NCBI GenBank assembly: GCA_947449735.1
Contig: CANFTB010000002.1
Coordinates: 124,001 to 188,000, forward strand
Direction: 5' to 3'
Origin: Chthoniobacteraceae bacterium
GTDB lineage: Bacteria; Verrucomicrobiota; Verrucomicrobiia; Chthoniobacterales; Chthoniobacteraceae
DNA length: 64,000 nt
A program made the position numbers and the translations under genes. Under the pieces are notes generated by a model that saw only the letters and a program-made list of their open reading frames with translations, was not told where the DNA came from and made no database searches. Shown piece after piece: positions 8,031 to 15,929 of the stretch; within the stretch, counting starts at the first letter, position 1, and each line of letters begins with the position of its first letter.

Positions 8031-8939
8031 ATGGAACTCTACCAGCTCGAGTATTTTTTGGAGGCGGCCCGGCAGAAGCATTTCACCCGGGCGGCGGCGA
8101 GGCTGAACCTGGCGCAGGCGGCCTTGAGCGAACAGATCCGCAAGCTGGAGGCCGAATTGGGCGCCCCGTTGTTTCAGAGAGGCCGCCGGGAGAGCGTGCT
8201 TACGGCAGCGGGCGAAACCTTGAGGGAGCACGCAGAGGCGCTTTTAGAGAGGGCGGCGGCGGCCCGTCGAGCAGTGGCCGAGGTGGTGGGATTGCGGGGA
8301 GGGCGGCTGAGTGTGGGGACCGTGCCGTCGGTGGGGGCATGCGTCCTGCCGGGGGTGGTGGCTGCGTTTCGGGAGCGGCATCCGCAGGTGGAGGTGGTGC
8401 TTTTTGAGGGGACAAGCGAGATGGTGGCGCAGTGGGTGGAGGGGGGGAGGGTGGAATTTGGGCTGGTGCAGATGCCTGCGCCGACGGGTAATTTTGAGGC
8501 AGAGACTTTGTGGAGGGAGCCCTTTGTATTGCTTGTGGCAGAGGGGCATCCGCTTGCGGGCAGGCGAGAGGTCGGGCTGGGGGAATGCGCCCGGGAGGCG
8601 TTTTTGCTCTACAAGGGACGGGTGCGCGAGGCTGCGCTTTCGGCGTGCCGCGGGGCTGGGTTTGAGCCGCGGATCGCCTGTGAAACGAGCGAACTGGAGA
8701 CGCTGCGCAGGCTGGTTGCCGCGGGACTGGGGTGTGCGCTGCTTCCGCGGTTGGCGGCTCCGCCGGCGGGAGGGGGGTGCGTGGCGGTGGCGCTCGGGGG
8801 GGGACCTGTGGAGCGTGAGATTGCGTTTTTGACGCGCGCGGGCTGGGCGGAATCGCCTGGTGCGCGGGAGATGCGCCTGATGGTGAGGGAGGAGGCCCTG
8901 CGGCTTTCGGCGGGGGTTGAGGGGGGCCTTTTAACCTGA
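8031..8939 (+). CDS. LysR-family transcriptional regulator
   Basis: 302 residues, the normal LysR length. The N-terminal winged helix-turn-helix is canonical (MELYQLEYFLEAARQKHFTRAAARLNLAQAALS, about residues 1-60), followed by a periplasmic-binding-protein-like effector domain (about 90-290). It is divergent from the flavin oxidoreductase operon. The 71-bp intergenic region should hold both promoters and the regulator's binding site. Known LysR proteins commonly activate the divergent operon in response to a pathway metabolite and repress themselves. The effector is unknown. Confidence 0.93.
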   Translation: MELYQLEYFLEAARQKHFTRAAARLNLAQAALSEQIRKLEAELGAPLFQRGRRESVLTAAGETLREHAEALLERAAAARRAVAEVVGLRGGRLSVGTVPSVGACVLPGVVAAFRERHPQVEVVLFEGTSEMVAQWVEGGRVEFGLVQMPAPTGNFEAETLWREPFVLLVAEGHPLAGRREVGLGECAREAFLLYKGRVREAALSACRGAGFEPRIACETSELETLRRLVAAGLGCALLPRLAAPPAGGGCVAVALGGGPVEREIAFLTRAGWAESPGAREMRLMVREEALRLSAGVEGGLLT

Positions 8940-9127
8940 ATACGGCGGCAGAAGTTTGGTGGATTTGCCGCGCTGTGGCGGTTCACCAAAAACCAAGACA
9001 TTACCGAAACCTTCCACTGAAAGATGAAGCTGATTCAAAAGCGCGCCTGCGGCTTCAGGAATTTTGAATTTTGAAAACTGCTCCCTGAACCGTTGGTTTA
9101 CAGGGGTTTCTGCGCCGAAGAGGGGAG

Positions 9128-9199
9128 TGGGTTGGGACGGACTCGAACCGTCAACCAATGCCTTAAAAGGGCACTGCTCTACCATTGAGCTACCAACCC
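9128..9199 (-). tRNA. tRNA-Lys (anticodon UUU)
   Basis: A 72-nt cloverleaf on the minus strand. Acceptor arms GGGTTGG/CCAACCC pair fully with discriminator A. The D arm is GCTC/GAGC, the anticodon loop CTTTTAA, and the T arm GACGG-TTCGAGT-CCGTC. CCA is not encoded. A second lysine tRNA (CUU) lies at 48.3 kb. Confidence 0.96.
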
Positions 9200-9448
9200 C
9201 AAGGGGCGGGCATTACGCCCCGCCTCGGCCGATTCGTCAAATCAAAAGAAACTTTTTCACTCAGTCTCGGACCCATTCCGACGCCACCAAATTTTCAAAT
9301 CACAGGGCATGGGTTTCAAATTTATGAACGACCTATGCCCCGGAAAAAATAGGACCGCCTTTGTGGACGTGCAGGTTACTGCGGGGCTGGCTTTCGCCCG
9401 TCGCAAGAACCGGTTTTAACACTCCATGCTAGACTCCGGACGGGCTCT

Positions 9449-10462
9449 CTAACTTGTTGCGTCCGAATCCCGGAAGGCCCGCCACACTCCCTCTTGTTTG
9501 CATGCGGTTGTGTATCCAGAGCCCAGGCGCAGTCCATTTTTTCGCATGACGGTGCGAAGGTCTTCGGGGGTGTATCTCAAACTGTAAAACGCCCTCAAAC
9601 TCGAACCCTTTTCCGCCTCAAAAAGCGTCCCTTCCCAGTAAAATTTAACGTCCGACAGCCAGTGGCAATTCGCACCTATCCCCCATATGGAATCAAGCTG
9701 TTGAACTTCAAAAACCGGCTCGCTCAGCGCGTCGGAAATGCCCCAGTCCACGAGCACCTGTTGCAGCCAGCGGCGGGTCTCGATGTTGTCGTACTGGGGC
9801 AGTATTTCCTGGCAGGCGCGGTTGCGGGCTTCTTCAGATAGATCGGCCTCCGAAACCGGCGCAAGGTTGGCGCTCAACAGCAGCACGTCCTCCGGTCGCA
9901 GGGCGCCAGCAAGGCGTCCGTAAAGGGCGCCGGGCATCATGTTTGGCGCCAGTCCGAAAGCGGTGAACACCCTGCGCCCGCCGATCTCTTCCGGCCACTG
10001 GTGGATGTCCTCCAAAGCGCTGATGTCACCGACAACAGGGGTCACTTCCACGACTCCTTGATCCGCAGCTGCCTCGGCCGACAGGAGGGCCAGCTCCAGG
10101 CTCACATCCAAGGGGGTGTAAGTGACGCGGCATCCGGCCGACCGGAGAGCCGACAGCACGATCGCTTCTTTTTCTCCTCCACCGGCCCCCACGCCTATGA
10201 GGTGGATGGATTCGCCGGCGAGTTCGGATGCGAGGTCGGCGGCAGCGTTTTTGAAGATGTCAAAAAACTCGGGGTCGCGGAACAGGGGAGCATGGTGCTT
10301 GTGGACCTCCATCCATAACTGAGCCTGCTTCTCGGTCAGGTAATGAAAACGCTGGTCGAGCTCCCCTTGGAACAGAGACTCGCGGCGCCGCAGCGCCAAT
10401 GTTTTCGCGCGCGCCGAATCGTGCACCCACAGTTGGCTCAGTTGCTTCATCTTAAATTCCAT
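9449..10462 (-). CDS. EgtD-like SAM-dependent methyltransferase (histidine-specific methyltransferase superfamily)
   Basis: The 337-residue protein resembles the Methyltransf_33 family, whose best-known member EgtD trimethylates histidine in ergothioneine synthesis. A glycine-rich SAM motif LIGVGAGGGEKE (about 88-99) is followed by YTPLDVS (about 115-121), the equivalent of the family's YVPVDIS motif. There is no EgtB/sulfoxide synthase nearby. Instead it is the last gene of an operon with an SDR and a dihydropteroate-synthase-like gene, so its substrate is probably not for ergothioneine. An AGGAGG sequence lies 3 nt before this ATG; a second ATG at 10450 would make a 4-bp ATGA overlap with the SDR stop. 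The family call is fairly secure, the substrate unknown. Confidence 0.75.
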   Translation of the reverse strand: MEFKMKQLSQLWVHDSARAKTLALRRRESLFQGELDQRFHYLTEKQAQLWMEVHKHHAPLFRDPEFFDIFKNAAADLASELAGESIHLIGVGAGGGEKEAIVLSALRSAGCRVTYTPLDVSLELALLSAEAAADQGVVEVTPVVGDISALEDIHQWPEEIGGRRVFTAFGLAPNMMPGALYGRLAGALRPEDVLLLSANLAPVSEADLSEEARNRACQEILPQYDNIETRRWLQQVLVDWGISDALSEPVFEVQQLDSIWGIGANCHWLSDVKFYWEGTLFEAEKGSSLRAFYSLRYTPEDLRTVMRKNGLRLGSGYTTACKQEGVWRAFRDSDATS

Positions 10463-11178
10463 CCGCCTCCTACCATGAGGTTGGAGCCGCTCAGGGAGGG
10501 TGGGGCGTCCCGCAGCAGGAAACGCACTGCAGTGAGCACATCGTCAAAGGTGCAGGGGTGGCCGGTTGGAAGATCCCGGGGCAGGGGGCCCACGCTGTTT
10601 TCAAGAAAACCCGGGGACACAAGGTTCACTGCAAGCCCATGCTTGGCCTCCTCCGCGGCAAGGGAGCGGGTCAGCATCCAGACGCCGGTTTTTCCAATGT
10701 GGTAACTCCACGCAAGATCGCGCGCACCGGGCCTGTCACAGCTGGAGTCTCCGATGTTGATCATGCGCCTGAGCTGGCTGCTGCGAAGCATCGGCAGCAT
10801 CGCGCGAGAGGTGAAAAACGTCTGGGTTGCGGTGGAGTTCAAGCCTTCAAACCATTGCTGCTCGGTGAGGTTCAGACCGGGGGTTTCCTGATAGCTTCCG
10901 GCGTTGTTGACCAAAGCGTCTAGCTTTCCAAAGTCCTCCTGTATTCTCCGGGCGAGGTCCTCCGCGCCAGCCTGCGCGGCGAGGTCCGCGCCATAGGCGC
11001 GCGCAAACCCGCCGGCTTCGCAAATCTCAGCGGCCGCCGATTCTGCTCCGGCCCGGCTGTGCCGGTAATGGACCGCCACGGCAAACCCGTCCTTTGCGAG
11101 CCCCAGGGCCAGGGCGCGCCCCAGGCCGGTTCCCGCGCCCGTGATCAAAACCGCCGGATACTCCCTGTTCTGGTTCAT
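10447..11178 (-). CDS. Short-chain dehydrogenase/reductase, FolM/pteridine-reductase-like
   Basis: The 243-residue classical SDR has the cofactor motif TGAGTGLG (about residues 14-21), NNAG, a catalytic Ser in the GDSS segment, YxxxK as YHIGK, and a C-terminal SGSNLMVGGGW. The HYRHS segment after the second strand is the kind of arginine-containing cofactor loop seen in NADPH-dependent pteridine reductases and FolM-type dihydromonapterin/dihydrofolate reductases. The neighbouring pterin-binding gene supports a pterin substrate. Its start overlaps the upstream gene's stop by 4 bp (ATGA) and it overlaps the methyltransferase start, so the three proteins are translationally coupled. The exact substrate is inferred. 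Confidence 0.85.
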   Translation of the reverse strand: MNQNREYPAVLITGAGTGLGRALALGLAKDGFAVAVHYRHSRAGAESAAAEICEAGGFARAYGADLAAQAGAEDLARRIQEDFGKLDALVNNAGSYQETPGLNLTEQQWFEGLNSTATQTFFTSRAMLPMLRSSQLRRMINIGDSSCDRPGARDLAWSYHIGKTGVWMLTRSLAAEEAKHGLAVNLVSPGFLENSVGPLPRDLPTGHPCTFDDVLTAVRFLLRDAPPSLSGSNLMVGGGWNLR

Positions 11179-12068
11179 TTCAAAAGGGACATGGCGCCGA
11201 TGACGCCGCGCAGTTTAGCCACCTCGTGGGTGCGGAGCAGGTCTGTGCGGCCCAGCAAGGCCAGAACGCCGAAAAACGGCTCGGCGCAGCGCACTTCGTC
11301 TTCAAAATATTCGAAGGCGTGCGGCAGCGCCTGGCAAACGGGCCAGCCCAACGTTCTCAAACGAAAGGCATTCAAAAACGTCTTCATCTGGTAGCGGACC
11401 CGCTCCGCGCTGTCCGTCAGGTTTTTGTAATAGAACCCGAGCCCGGGGTCGAGCCAGAGGCGGGTGACACCGCAGCGCGCCGCCAGATCCGCCTGTCTTG
11501 CAAAATATTCGTAGAGAGCCGGCACCGGGTCGTCCTGGAGCTTGAAATCGCCGACGGAGCGCACGTTGTCGGCGTTTTGGATATAGCACACGACCACTCC
11601 CGCGTCGTGTTCCGCGGCAAGCCTGTAAAACGACTCGGTGTTCTTTGCCGCCGTCAGGTTGACCACCCCGGCGCCGGCGGCGAGGCAGGCCCCGGTGACT
11701 TCCTCCAAGTAACTCTCCACGGAAACAAGAACGCCACACTCGCTCAGTTGTTGAACGACGGGAACAAGCCTCGCGATTTGCGCCTCGGCGCCTGCGCGCT
11801 GGGCTGTCAAAACCGAGGACTCAGCGCCCAAGTCGACGATGTCCGCTCCCTCGGCTTGGAGGCGCCTTCCGCGCCTGAGGGCGGCATCGACATTCATGAC
11901 CACACTCTCCCGGTACCAAGAGTCCTGGGAGAGATTGACCACCCCCATCATGGAAACGGAAGGAGCGGGACGAAATTCCCTGCCCTTCACTTGAAAGGAG
12001 GCGACGTCGGCGTCAATGGCCTCCGAGTGGCGGGCGAGCAAATCCGCAAGATAGTTTAGACTGAGCAT
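11175..12068 (-). CDS. Dihydropteroate synthase-like (pterin-binding domain) protein
   Basis: The 297-residue TIM-barrel protein is related to FolP, which joins a dihydropterin pyrophosphate to p-aminobenzoate. Preserved landmarks are MGVVNLSQDSW (residues 41-51; FolP has MGILNVTPDSF), EGADIVDLGAES (73-84), WLDPGLGF (205-212) and RTHEV (279-283). FolP features that look changed are the DT after strand 3 (here VESY at 117-120), the NDVSG segment (here VNLTAA) and the SRK motif that contributes the conserved pABA-pocket lysine (here ALPHAFEYF). I infer that it binds a pterin but uses a different partner or chemistry. It leads the three-gene operon with the SDR and methyltransferase. Confidence 0.78.
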   Translation of the reverse strand: MLSLNYLADLLARHSEAIDADVASFQVKGREFRPAPSVSMMGVVNLSQDSWYRESVVMNVDAALRRGRRLQAEGADIVDLGAESSVLTAQRAGAEAQIARLVPVVQQLSECGVLVSVESYLEEVTGACLAAGAGVVNLTAAKNTESFYRLAAEHDAGVVVCYIQNADNVRSVGDFKLQDDPVPALYEYFARQADLAARCGVTRLWLDPGLGFYYKNLTDSAERVRYQMKTFLNAFRLRTLGWPVCQALPHAFEYFEDEVRCAEPFFGVLALLGRTDLLRTHEVAKLRGVIGAMSLLK

Positions 12069-12443
12069 TGCAAGAGATGCTGTATCCGAAATGCGCCGAC
12101 GCGACCACCGGGTTTGTGCGAGCAGGCCGGAAGGGGCGCTTCAGGAGCTCCGCGCGCATGGCAGGCCGGCTCAAGTCGAGATCAGTGTCTATCTGGCAAG
12201 CGGTTCGCCAATCAAGGTGATCTGCTCCGTTTTGGTAAGGGGTGAACGGAGACCTAGCGGGACTGTGGCGCTACCGGATTGGGAGTTACCGTGTTGTCCG
12301 CCAGATTAGAGACTGGGAACGTCCGGTGCTGGTGGTCGTTTTCGGGCACTGCGGTTGTATTTATGAGCAACAGTGCGAACGGACGGTGTTTTTGAAATGA
12401 ATTGCGGTTGGCGCCGCATCTGGCGACGGGGCCTGCGAGCCTG
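12069..12443. other. Intergenic region, no gene seen
   Basis: About 375 bp between the operon's first gene and the decayed fragment. Small open frames in it show no family resemblance or signal sequence. It presumably holds the promoter of the pterin-type operon (minus strand), but I cannot point to clear boxes. Confidence 0.4.
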
Positions 12444-12807
12444 ATTTGGGGAGTGCGAATTTCGCTTCAACGCGGGCAAGTCGCGTCCAGTGGGATGCGA
12501 TGCTCAGATGGACGTGGGAAGAGTGGCGATCGGGCCCAAAAACTTTAAGATCTGCGAGGACTCCACGGAGGTGAAGGGCAAACCACCCAGACACACGCCC
12601 AGCGATACTGCAGTGGATTTAAAACCGGATGAATGGCACAAGCTGAGGGTCAAATCTCTGGGGGAAAGGATGGCCGCCCGTCTTGATGGCTTGGAACGAC
12701 AAGCCGAGCATCCGCACTTGGCGACGCCGAAGGTGCGGTGTTGGTTTGCAGCCGGCGACTCGGTGCAGCTCCGGAAGGTGCGGGTTACCCAAGGAAAGCC
12801 ATTTTGA
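12444..12807 (+). pseudogene. Remnant of a LamG/DUF1080-like jelly-roll domain
   Basis: The frame after the TGA at 12442 encodes the C-terminal strands of a concanavalin-like domain. It includes VGRVAIGPKNFKI, a LKPDEWHKLRVKSLGERM segment, an RLDG turn and a final VQLRKVRVTQGKP. This is the pattern of DUF1080/LamG domains (EWH..V...G....VDG). There is no N-terminal half, signal peptide or ribosome binding site, so I read it as a truncated, decayed gene rather than a functional 105-residue protein. The complete DUF1080 gene at 46.7-47.9 kb is not obviously its parent. Confidence 0.45.
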
Positions 12808-13004
12808 TCCGGAGTGTGGAGGGGTGAGGGACTAGACATCGCGGACCGCTTGCAATGCGGCTCCACCAGGAGGTCATGGCCCCCTGGTTTCAAGGTCGCT
12901 GTGTTCTCTGCACAAAATTCCAGGTATCGACAGAGCACAGCGGCCAAGCATCAATCCGCAAGAGGCTACAGGGTAAACCTTCCTCGGGTTCGTAACCGCC
13001 TGTT

Positions 13005-13178
13005 TTAATAGTGTCCGGTACTTTCGCGGGTGACTGTGGTGCTTGTTGCGGTCGGCATTCTTGTGGTGTCCGTTTGGGTGGAAATCGTGTGGCTGGGCTC
13101 TTTCACAATGGTGGTGCAGGAGATCAGAAACAGGCAGCCGACGGGCAGGCAGGGAATTAGCAGGAGGTATTTTTTCAT
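13005..13178 (-). CDS. Small putative lipoprotein
   Basis: Starting at the ATG of MKKYLLLIP, the frame encodes 57 residues with a typical lipoprotein signal peptide ending in the lipobox LISC, then a Ser/Thr-rich tail of about 38 residues. The mature part is too short to assign. It would be anchored to a membrane through its lipidated cysteine. It lies alone in the gene-poor 12-15.6 kb zone. Confidence 0.45.
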   Translation of the reverse strand: MKKYLLLIPCLPVGCLFLISCTTIVKEPSHTISTQTDTTRMPTATSTTVTRESTGHY

Positions 13179-13348
13179 TTTGTGATGTAGTAGTCGCGAG
13201 ATCATTGCCCGAGCAGTCTCGGGTGGATGGAGTGGAAAAATTTGGAGGGCAATCGCTTGTGTCTGTTATGGGTTCTTTTTGTGGGCTCCCGACGCGCTGC
13301 ATTCCGGAAATGGATTCAGAGAGTATACGTAAAGTTGCGGGGCACTTC

Positions 13349-14128
13349 CTACGCGGCCTTCTGTAGTGCTTTATGCTCGCGTTCAGCTTTCAACCAGTGA
13401 TCCAGCGCGTGGCCTTGTGGGTGGCCCGCATTCTCGTAAATGAACCAAGCCCGCAATGCTATGGCTTCATGCTCTTGTTGTTCATGTTCAGCCTGCAACC
13501 AATGGTCCAGCGCGTGGCCTTGTGGATACCCTGCATTCTCGTAAATGAACCAGGCCCTTTCCGAAACGGCTCTCGGTGAAACGGGCGGATGTTCGAGTGA
13601 AAAGCGTTGTCGCCTCTTTAGAAACTCCAGCATCGCGATTTGCGCCTCGTGGATCCGTGCCCATGCCGCGAGGGCAGCCGCTCGAGCTTTGTCCCACGGA
13701 AGCGTGGAATCGGTCAGCTCATATTCGCGACGCAAATGATGCTCCACATCGGCAAAGCTGCGCTCGTGTCCCCTATGGAGAACATAGAATGTGTATCCGA
13801 TCCGGTAGGCAGGCTCAAAAATCGCATACTCCTCACCGTCCCTTGCGTGAAGCTGGTTCGCATGGGATTGACGCCAAAACTCGTGTTCTACACTGGTGTC
13901 GACGAGTTCTCCGATTCCGTGCTCACGCAAACCGACTAACCCGGCGTCGAGAACCGCCCCGAGAATCTGGTCAACAGGTCCTTCCACGACGATCTCCAGG
14001 TGGGCTCCGGGATGATGCGGTGCAGTGGCCTCCGGATGCGTTTGCCCCGGACGGGCGGCCGTTTGATGCTTTGGCTGTGGGGAATGGTCTGCGGATTCTT
14101 GTGAACGTTTTGTTTTTCGAGTCGCCAT
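13349..14128 (-). CDS. DUF2934 tandem-repeat protein
   Basis: Taken from the ATG at 14128 (MATRKTKRSQ), giving 259 residues; an upstream extension to 14410 has a Pro/Ser-rich sequence unlike a real N-terminus. Residues 1-40 are basic and low complexity. The middle (about 45-170) has a nucleotidyl-transferase-like or toxin-antitoxin-like look (a patch with LVDTSVEHEFW and IGYTFYVLHRGHER) but I cannot assign it. The C-terminus holds two DUF2934 motifs (RAWFIYENAG.PQGHALDHWL), 35 residues apart and almost identical in DNA, so recently duplicated. DUF2934 is a short domain of unknown function in bacteria. Confidence 0.65.
   Translation of the reverse strand: MATRKTKRSQESADHSPQPKHQTAARPGQTHPEATAPHHPGAHLEIVVEGPVDQILGAVLDAGLVGLREHGIGELVDTSVEHEFWRQSHANQLHARDGEEYAIFEPAYRIGYTFYVLHRGHERSFADVEHHLRREYELTDSTLPWDKARAAALAAWARIHEAQIAMLEFLKRRQRFSLEHPPVSPRAVSERAWFIYENAGYPQGHALDHWLQAEHEQQEHEAIALRAWFIYENAGHPQGHALDHWLKAEREHKALQKAA
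13381..13557. repeat. Tandem direct repeat, 105-bp period
   Basis: Two copies of about 72 bp, 13381-13452 and 13486-13557, differ at only a handful of positions. They encode the two DUF2934 motifs of the overlapping gene, and the 105-bp period equals 35 codons. Both contain CCAGCGCGTGGCCTTGTGG and TTCTCGTAAATGAACCA. Confidence 0.85.
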
Positions 14129-14471
14129 AAAGCCAAGAAGGTAAGTTGTGCTGCTACACGTGGAGTGTTTCCTGAGCTCCCAGAGTGCAGGTGCTCCCTC
14201 TAATGCAAGAACTAGTCTGGAGGATATGGTTGATGCTCTTTGCCTGCGACCGGAGCAGTATGCTTGTCGCGAGGGATTTGAAAGTGGACGAAGTGATGTG
14301 ACGAAGTTCTGCTGATCTGGGAGGGATTCAGGGGGGATTCGCTTCGCATTCGGAGTGGGGCAGGGAGGCCTGCCCTGCTGAAATGATGTCATGCAATCCG
14401 TACGGCTCACCGTGGCGGTGATGACGGAGGTAATGACAGGCCTCCTTATTTGAGTCGGCGGGGATTACCAG
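14129..14471. other. Intergenic region, no gene seen
   Basis: 343 bp between the DUF2934 gene and a small lipoprotein gene. The sequence can be translated on the minus strand as an extension of the DUF2934 frame but lacks protein character. No RNA gene or terminator is obvious. Confidence 0.35.
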
Positions 14472-14813
14472 CTACTTTTGTTCACGCGTTTCCTTTGCCT
14501 TCTTTTCCAGAGCTTCGGCTGCGTTTTCGCCCGATACTTTCACGTTTTTAGAAGCCTCTTCTGCAGCCTTTTTATCTGCCTTTGCCCGAGCTTCGGCGGC
14601 TTCCTTGTCGACGTCTGCCTGAAGCTTTCCTGCCACCTTAACGTTTGCGGCATCCGTTTTGGTCTGTATACGCACTGCGTCGGCCTTGTTTTCGAGCGAT
14701 TCCGCCGTTCCCTCGAGGGATGCTTTGCGCGCTTTTTCTTCCTGAGAGTCGCAGGCTGAGAATCCCAAGCATAGGGCAGTCGCGAGAATGGATGTGCGGG
14801 TCAATGTTTTCAT
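14472..14813 (-). CDS. Small Lys/Ala/Glu-rich lipoprotein
   Basis: 113 residues: signal peptide with lipobox GFSAC (Cys near residue 21), then an almost entirely charged, alanine-rich sequence with heptad-like spacing (repeats of EAxAKADKKAAEEA type) that should form a long helix or coiled coil. It is comparable in style to small envelope lipoproteins that link the outer membrane to other layers, but I cannot name a family. It stands alone, with its start about 225 bp before the FecR-type remnant on the other strand. Confidence 0.65.
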   Translation of the reverse strand: MKTLTRTSILATALCLGFSACDSQEEKARKASLEGTAESLENKADAVRIQTKTDAANVKVAGKLQADVDKEAAEARAKADKKAAEEASKNVKVSGENAAEALEKKAKETREQK

Positions 14814-15039
14814 CGGTGGTGATACGCTTCGTTCGTTTATGCTGTGCTGGCTTTGGACGGAACTGTTGTGCAGAGCGTTTTGCCGCCGTAAGTTTGAAAG
14901 CTGTCGTCTCCGCGGGGAGGAGCGTTGATTGCCGCCCTCCCGACTGTCCCCATAGAGAGTTTCGGAGAGGACCTTGCGTTTGGCCGTTTGTCAGAGGGAA
15001 AGTTTTCAGGCTCACGGCTCTCCCTTGCCTTATTACCTT

Positions 15040-15235
15040 AGACGGGACTAAAGGCGGTGCGCGGGCCGAGATACATTTGGGTTCCGCCGCTATCCGCGTG
15101 CCTGTTGGGACAAAGCTTCAGGGCTTGAATCTCGAGGAACAGGCGAACCAAGTGCGGCTTGTCCAAGGATCACTAAATATCCGCGTGCGTGCCGATCCTG
15201 TGGAAAGTCAATTTGAGATCAATACTTCGGCCGTG
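15040..15235 (+). pseudogene. Remnant of a FecR/DUF6600-type protein
   Basis: The frame over this stretch encodes about 65 residues that look like the core of FecR-like or DUF6600 domains. It has GGARAEIHLGSAAIRVPVGT, then LNLEEQ, VRLVQGSLNIRVR and FEINTSAVAFRP, matching the family pattern of a small beta-rich unit (xRAExxLG...IR...G...L...G.L.VRV......EI.T...A). No signal peptide precedes it and the frame soon ends. Upstream and downstream sequence in this frame lacks protein character. I read it as a gene fragment. Confidence 0.4.
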
Positions 15236-15629
15236 GCCTTTCGCCCGGTCTGCTTGGGCACAGGGCGGATTTGATTTTCCAACCTTGGATAGGCGTCAAA
15301 TCGAGTCCAGGTTTGGGGGCGTAAGGCCTCCAGAGAGGGCGCCATCACGCCATCGGGGAGAAGGGCGTAAGCTTTTGTTGGCAGAGGTTGGCGAGGTGCC
15401 CATCAAGCGCGTGGGCAGAGACCCTGGTGAACCGTGGGACGCTCGTTTGAGGTCCGATGCGCGGCGCTGGATTGCAGAGGAGTTGACGCCTTGTGAGATG
15501 AAGGGCCGCCTTACCGATAGCAGCACCGTCGAGGCTCCTGAAGGACAACCCGGAGCGGGTGGACGCTTTGGAGGATTGGAGCGCCAGTTTTTCCAAAGAA
15601 AATGCCTGCGGCGCTGGGCGTAATAAAGA
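15236..15629. other. Intergenic region, no functional gene seen
   Basis: About 390 bp between the FecR-like remnant and tRNA-Ser. A plus-strand open frame reaches 15623 but is Arg/Gly-rich without a recognisable domain, so it is probably decayed sequence. Confidence 0.35.
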
Positions 15630-15721
15630 TGGCGGAAGGGGCGGGATTCGAACCCGCGGTGAGAATTACCCCACGTTCGATTTCGAGTCGAGTGCCTTAA
15701 ACCGGACTCAGCCACCCTTCC
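15630..15721 (-). tRNA. tRNA-Ser (anticodon CGA)
   Basis: A 92-nt class II cloverleaf on the minus strand. The acceptor arms are GGAAGGG and CCCTTCC, the anticodon loop is CTCGAAA, and there is a long variable arm typical of serine tRNAs. The T arm is GCGGG-TTCGAAT-CCCGC and a CCA end is encoded. Confidence 0.95.
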
Positions 15722-15850
15722 GTTGAGTGGAACGATATTAGCCAATTGGGCGCGGGGAACAACCTTAAAATCGGGGCTCTGGAATTTCGACGTTGCATCC
15801 CGGACGCCCTAGGTAAGTGCAGGTCCGGGTTTGCGGGGTGTGACCCGAAA

Positions 15851-15893
15851 GTGAAAAAGAAAAGCGCGCCCCCCTTTTGAGGAGGCGCGCTTT
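15851..15893 (-). terminator. Rho-independent terminator of rpoA-rplQ
   Basis: Perfect 10-nt arms AAAGCGCGCC (15861-15870) and GGCGCGCTTT (15884-15893) with a 13-nt loop. On the minus strand the stem is followed by TCTTTTTC. It lies 37 nt after the rplQ stop. Confidence 0.88.
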
Positions 15894-15929
15894 GAGACGA
15901 ACTGTTTTCGGGCTTGGACCCCGGAAGCC

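Noticed and set aside
8931..9185. 84-residue minus-strand frame next to tRNA-Lys(UUU)
   Set aside because: Its first residues are translated from the tRNA gene itself and the rest shows no clear domain. I considered an integrase remnant but saw no recombinase motifs.
15189..15623. 144-residue plus-strand frame downstream of the FecR-like remnant
   Set aside because: It is in a different frame, Arg/Gly-rich and without a family resemblance.
9128..15721. Genomic island between tRNA-Lys and tRNA-Ser
   Set aside because: The zone is gene-poor but I found no integrase, no direct repeats of the tRNA ends and no mobile genes, so an island cannot be supported.
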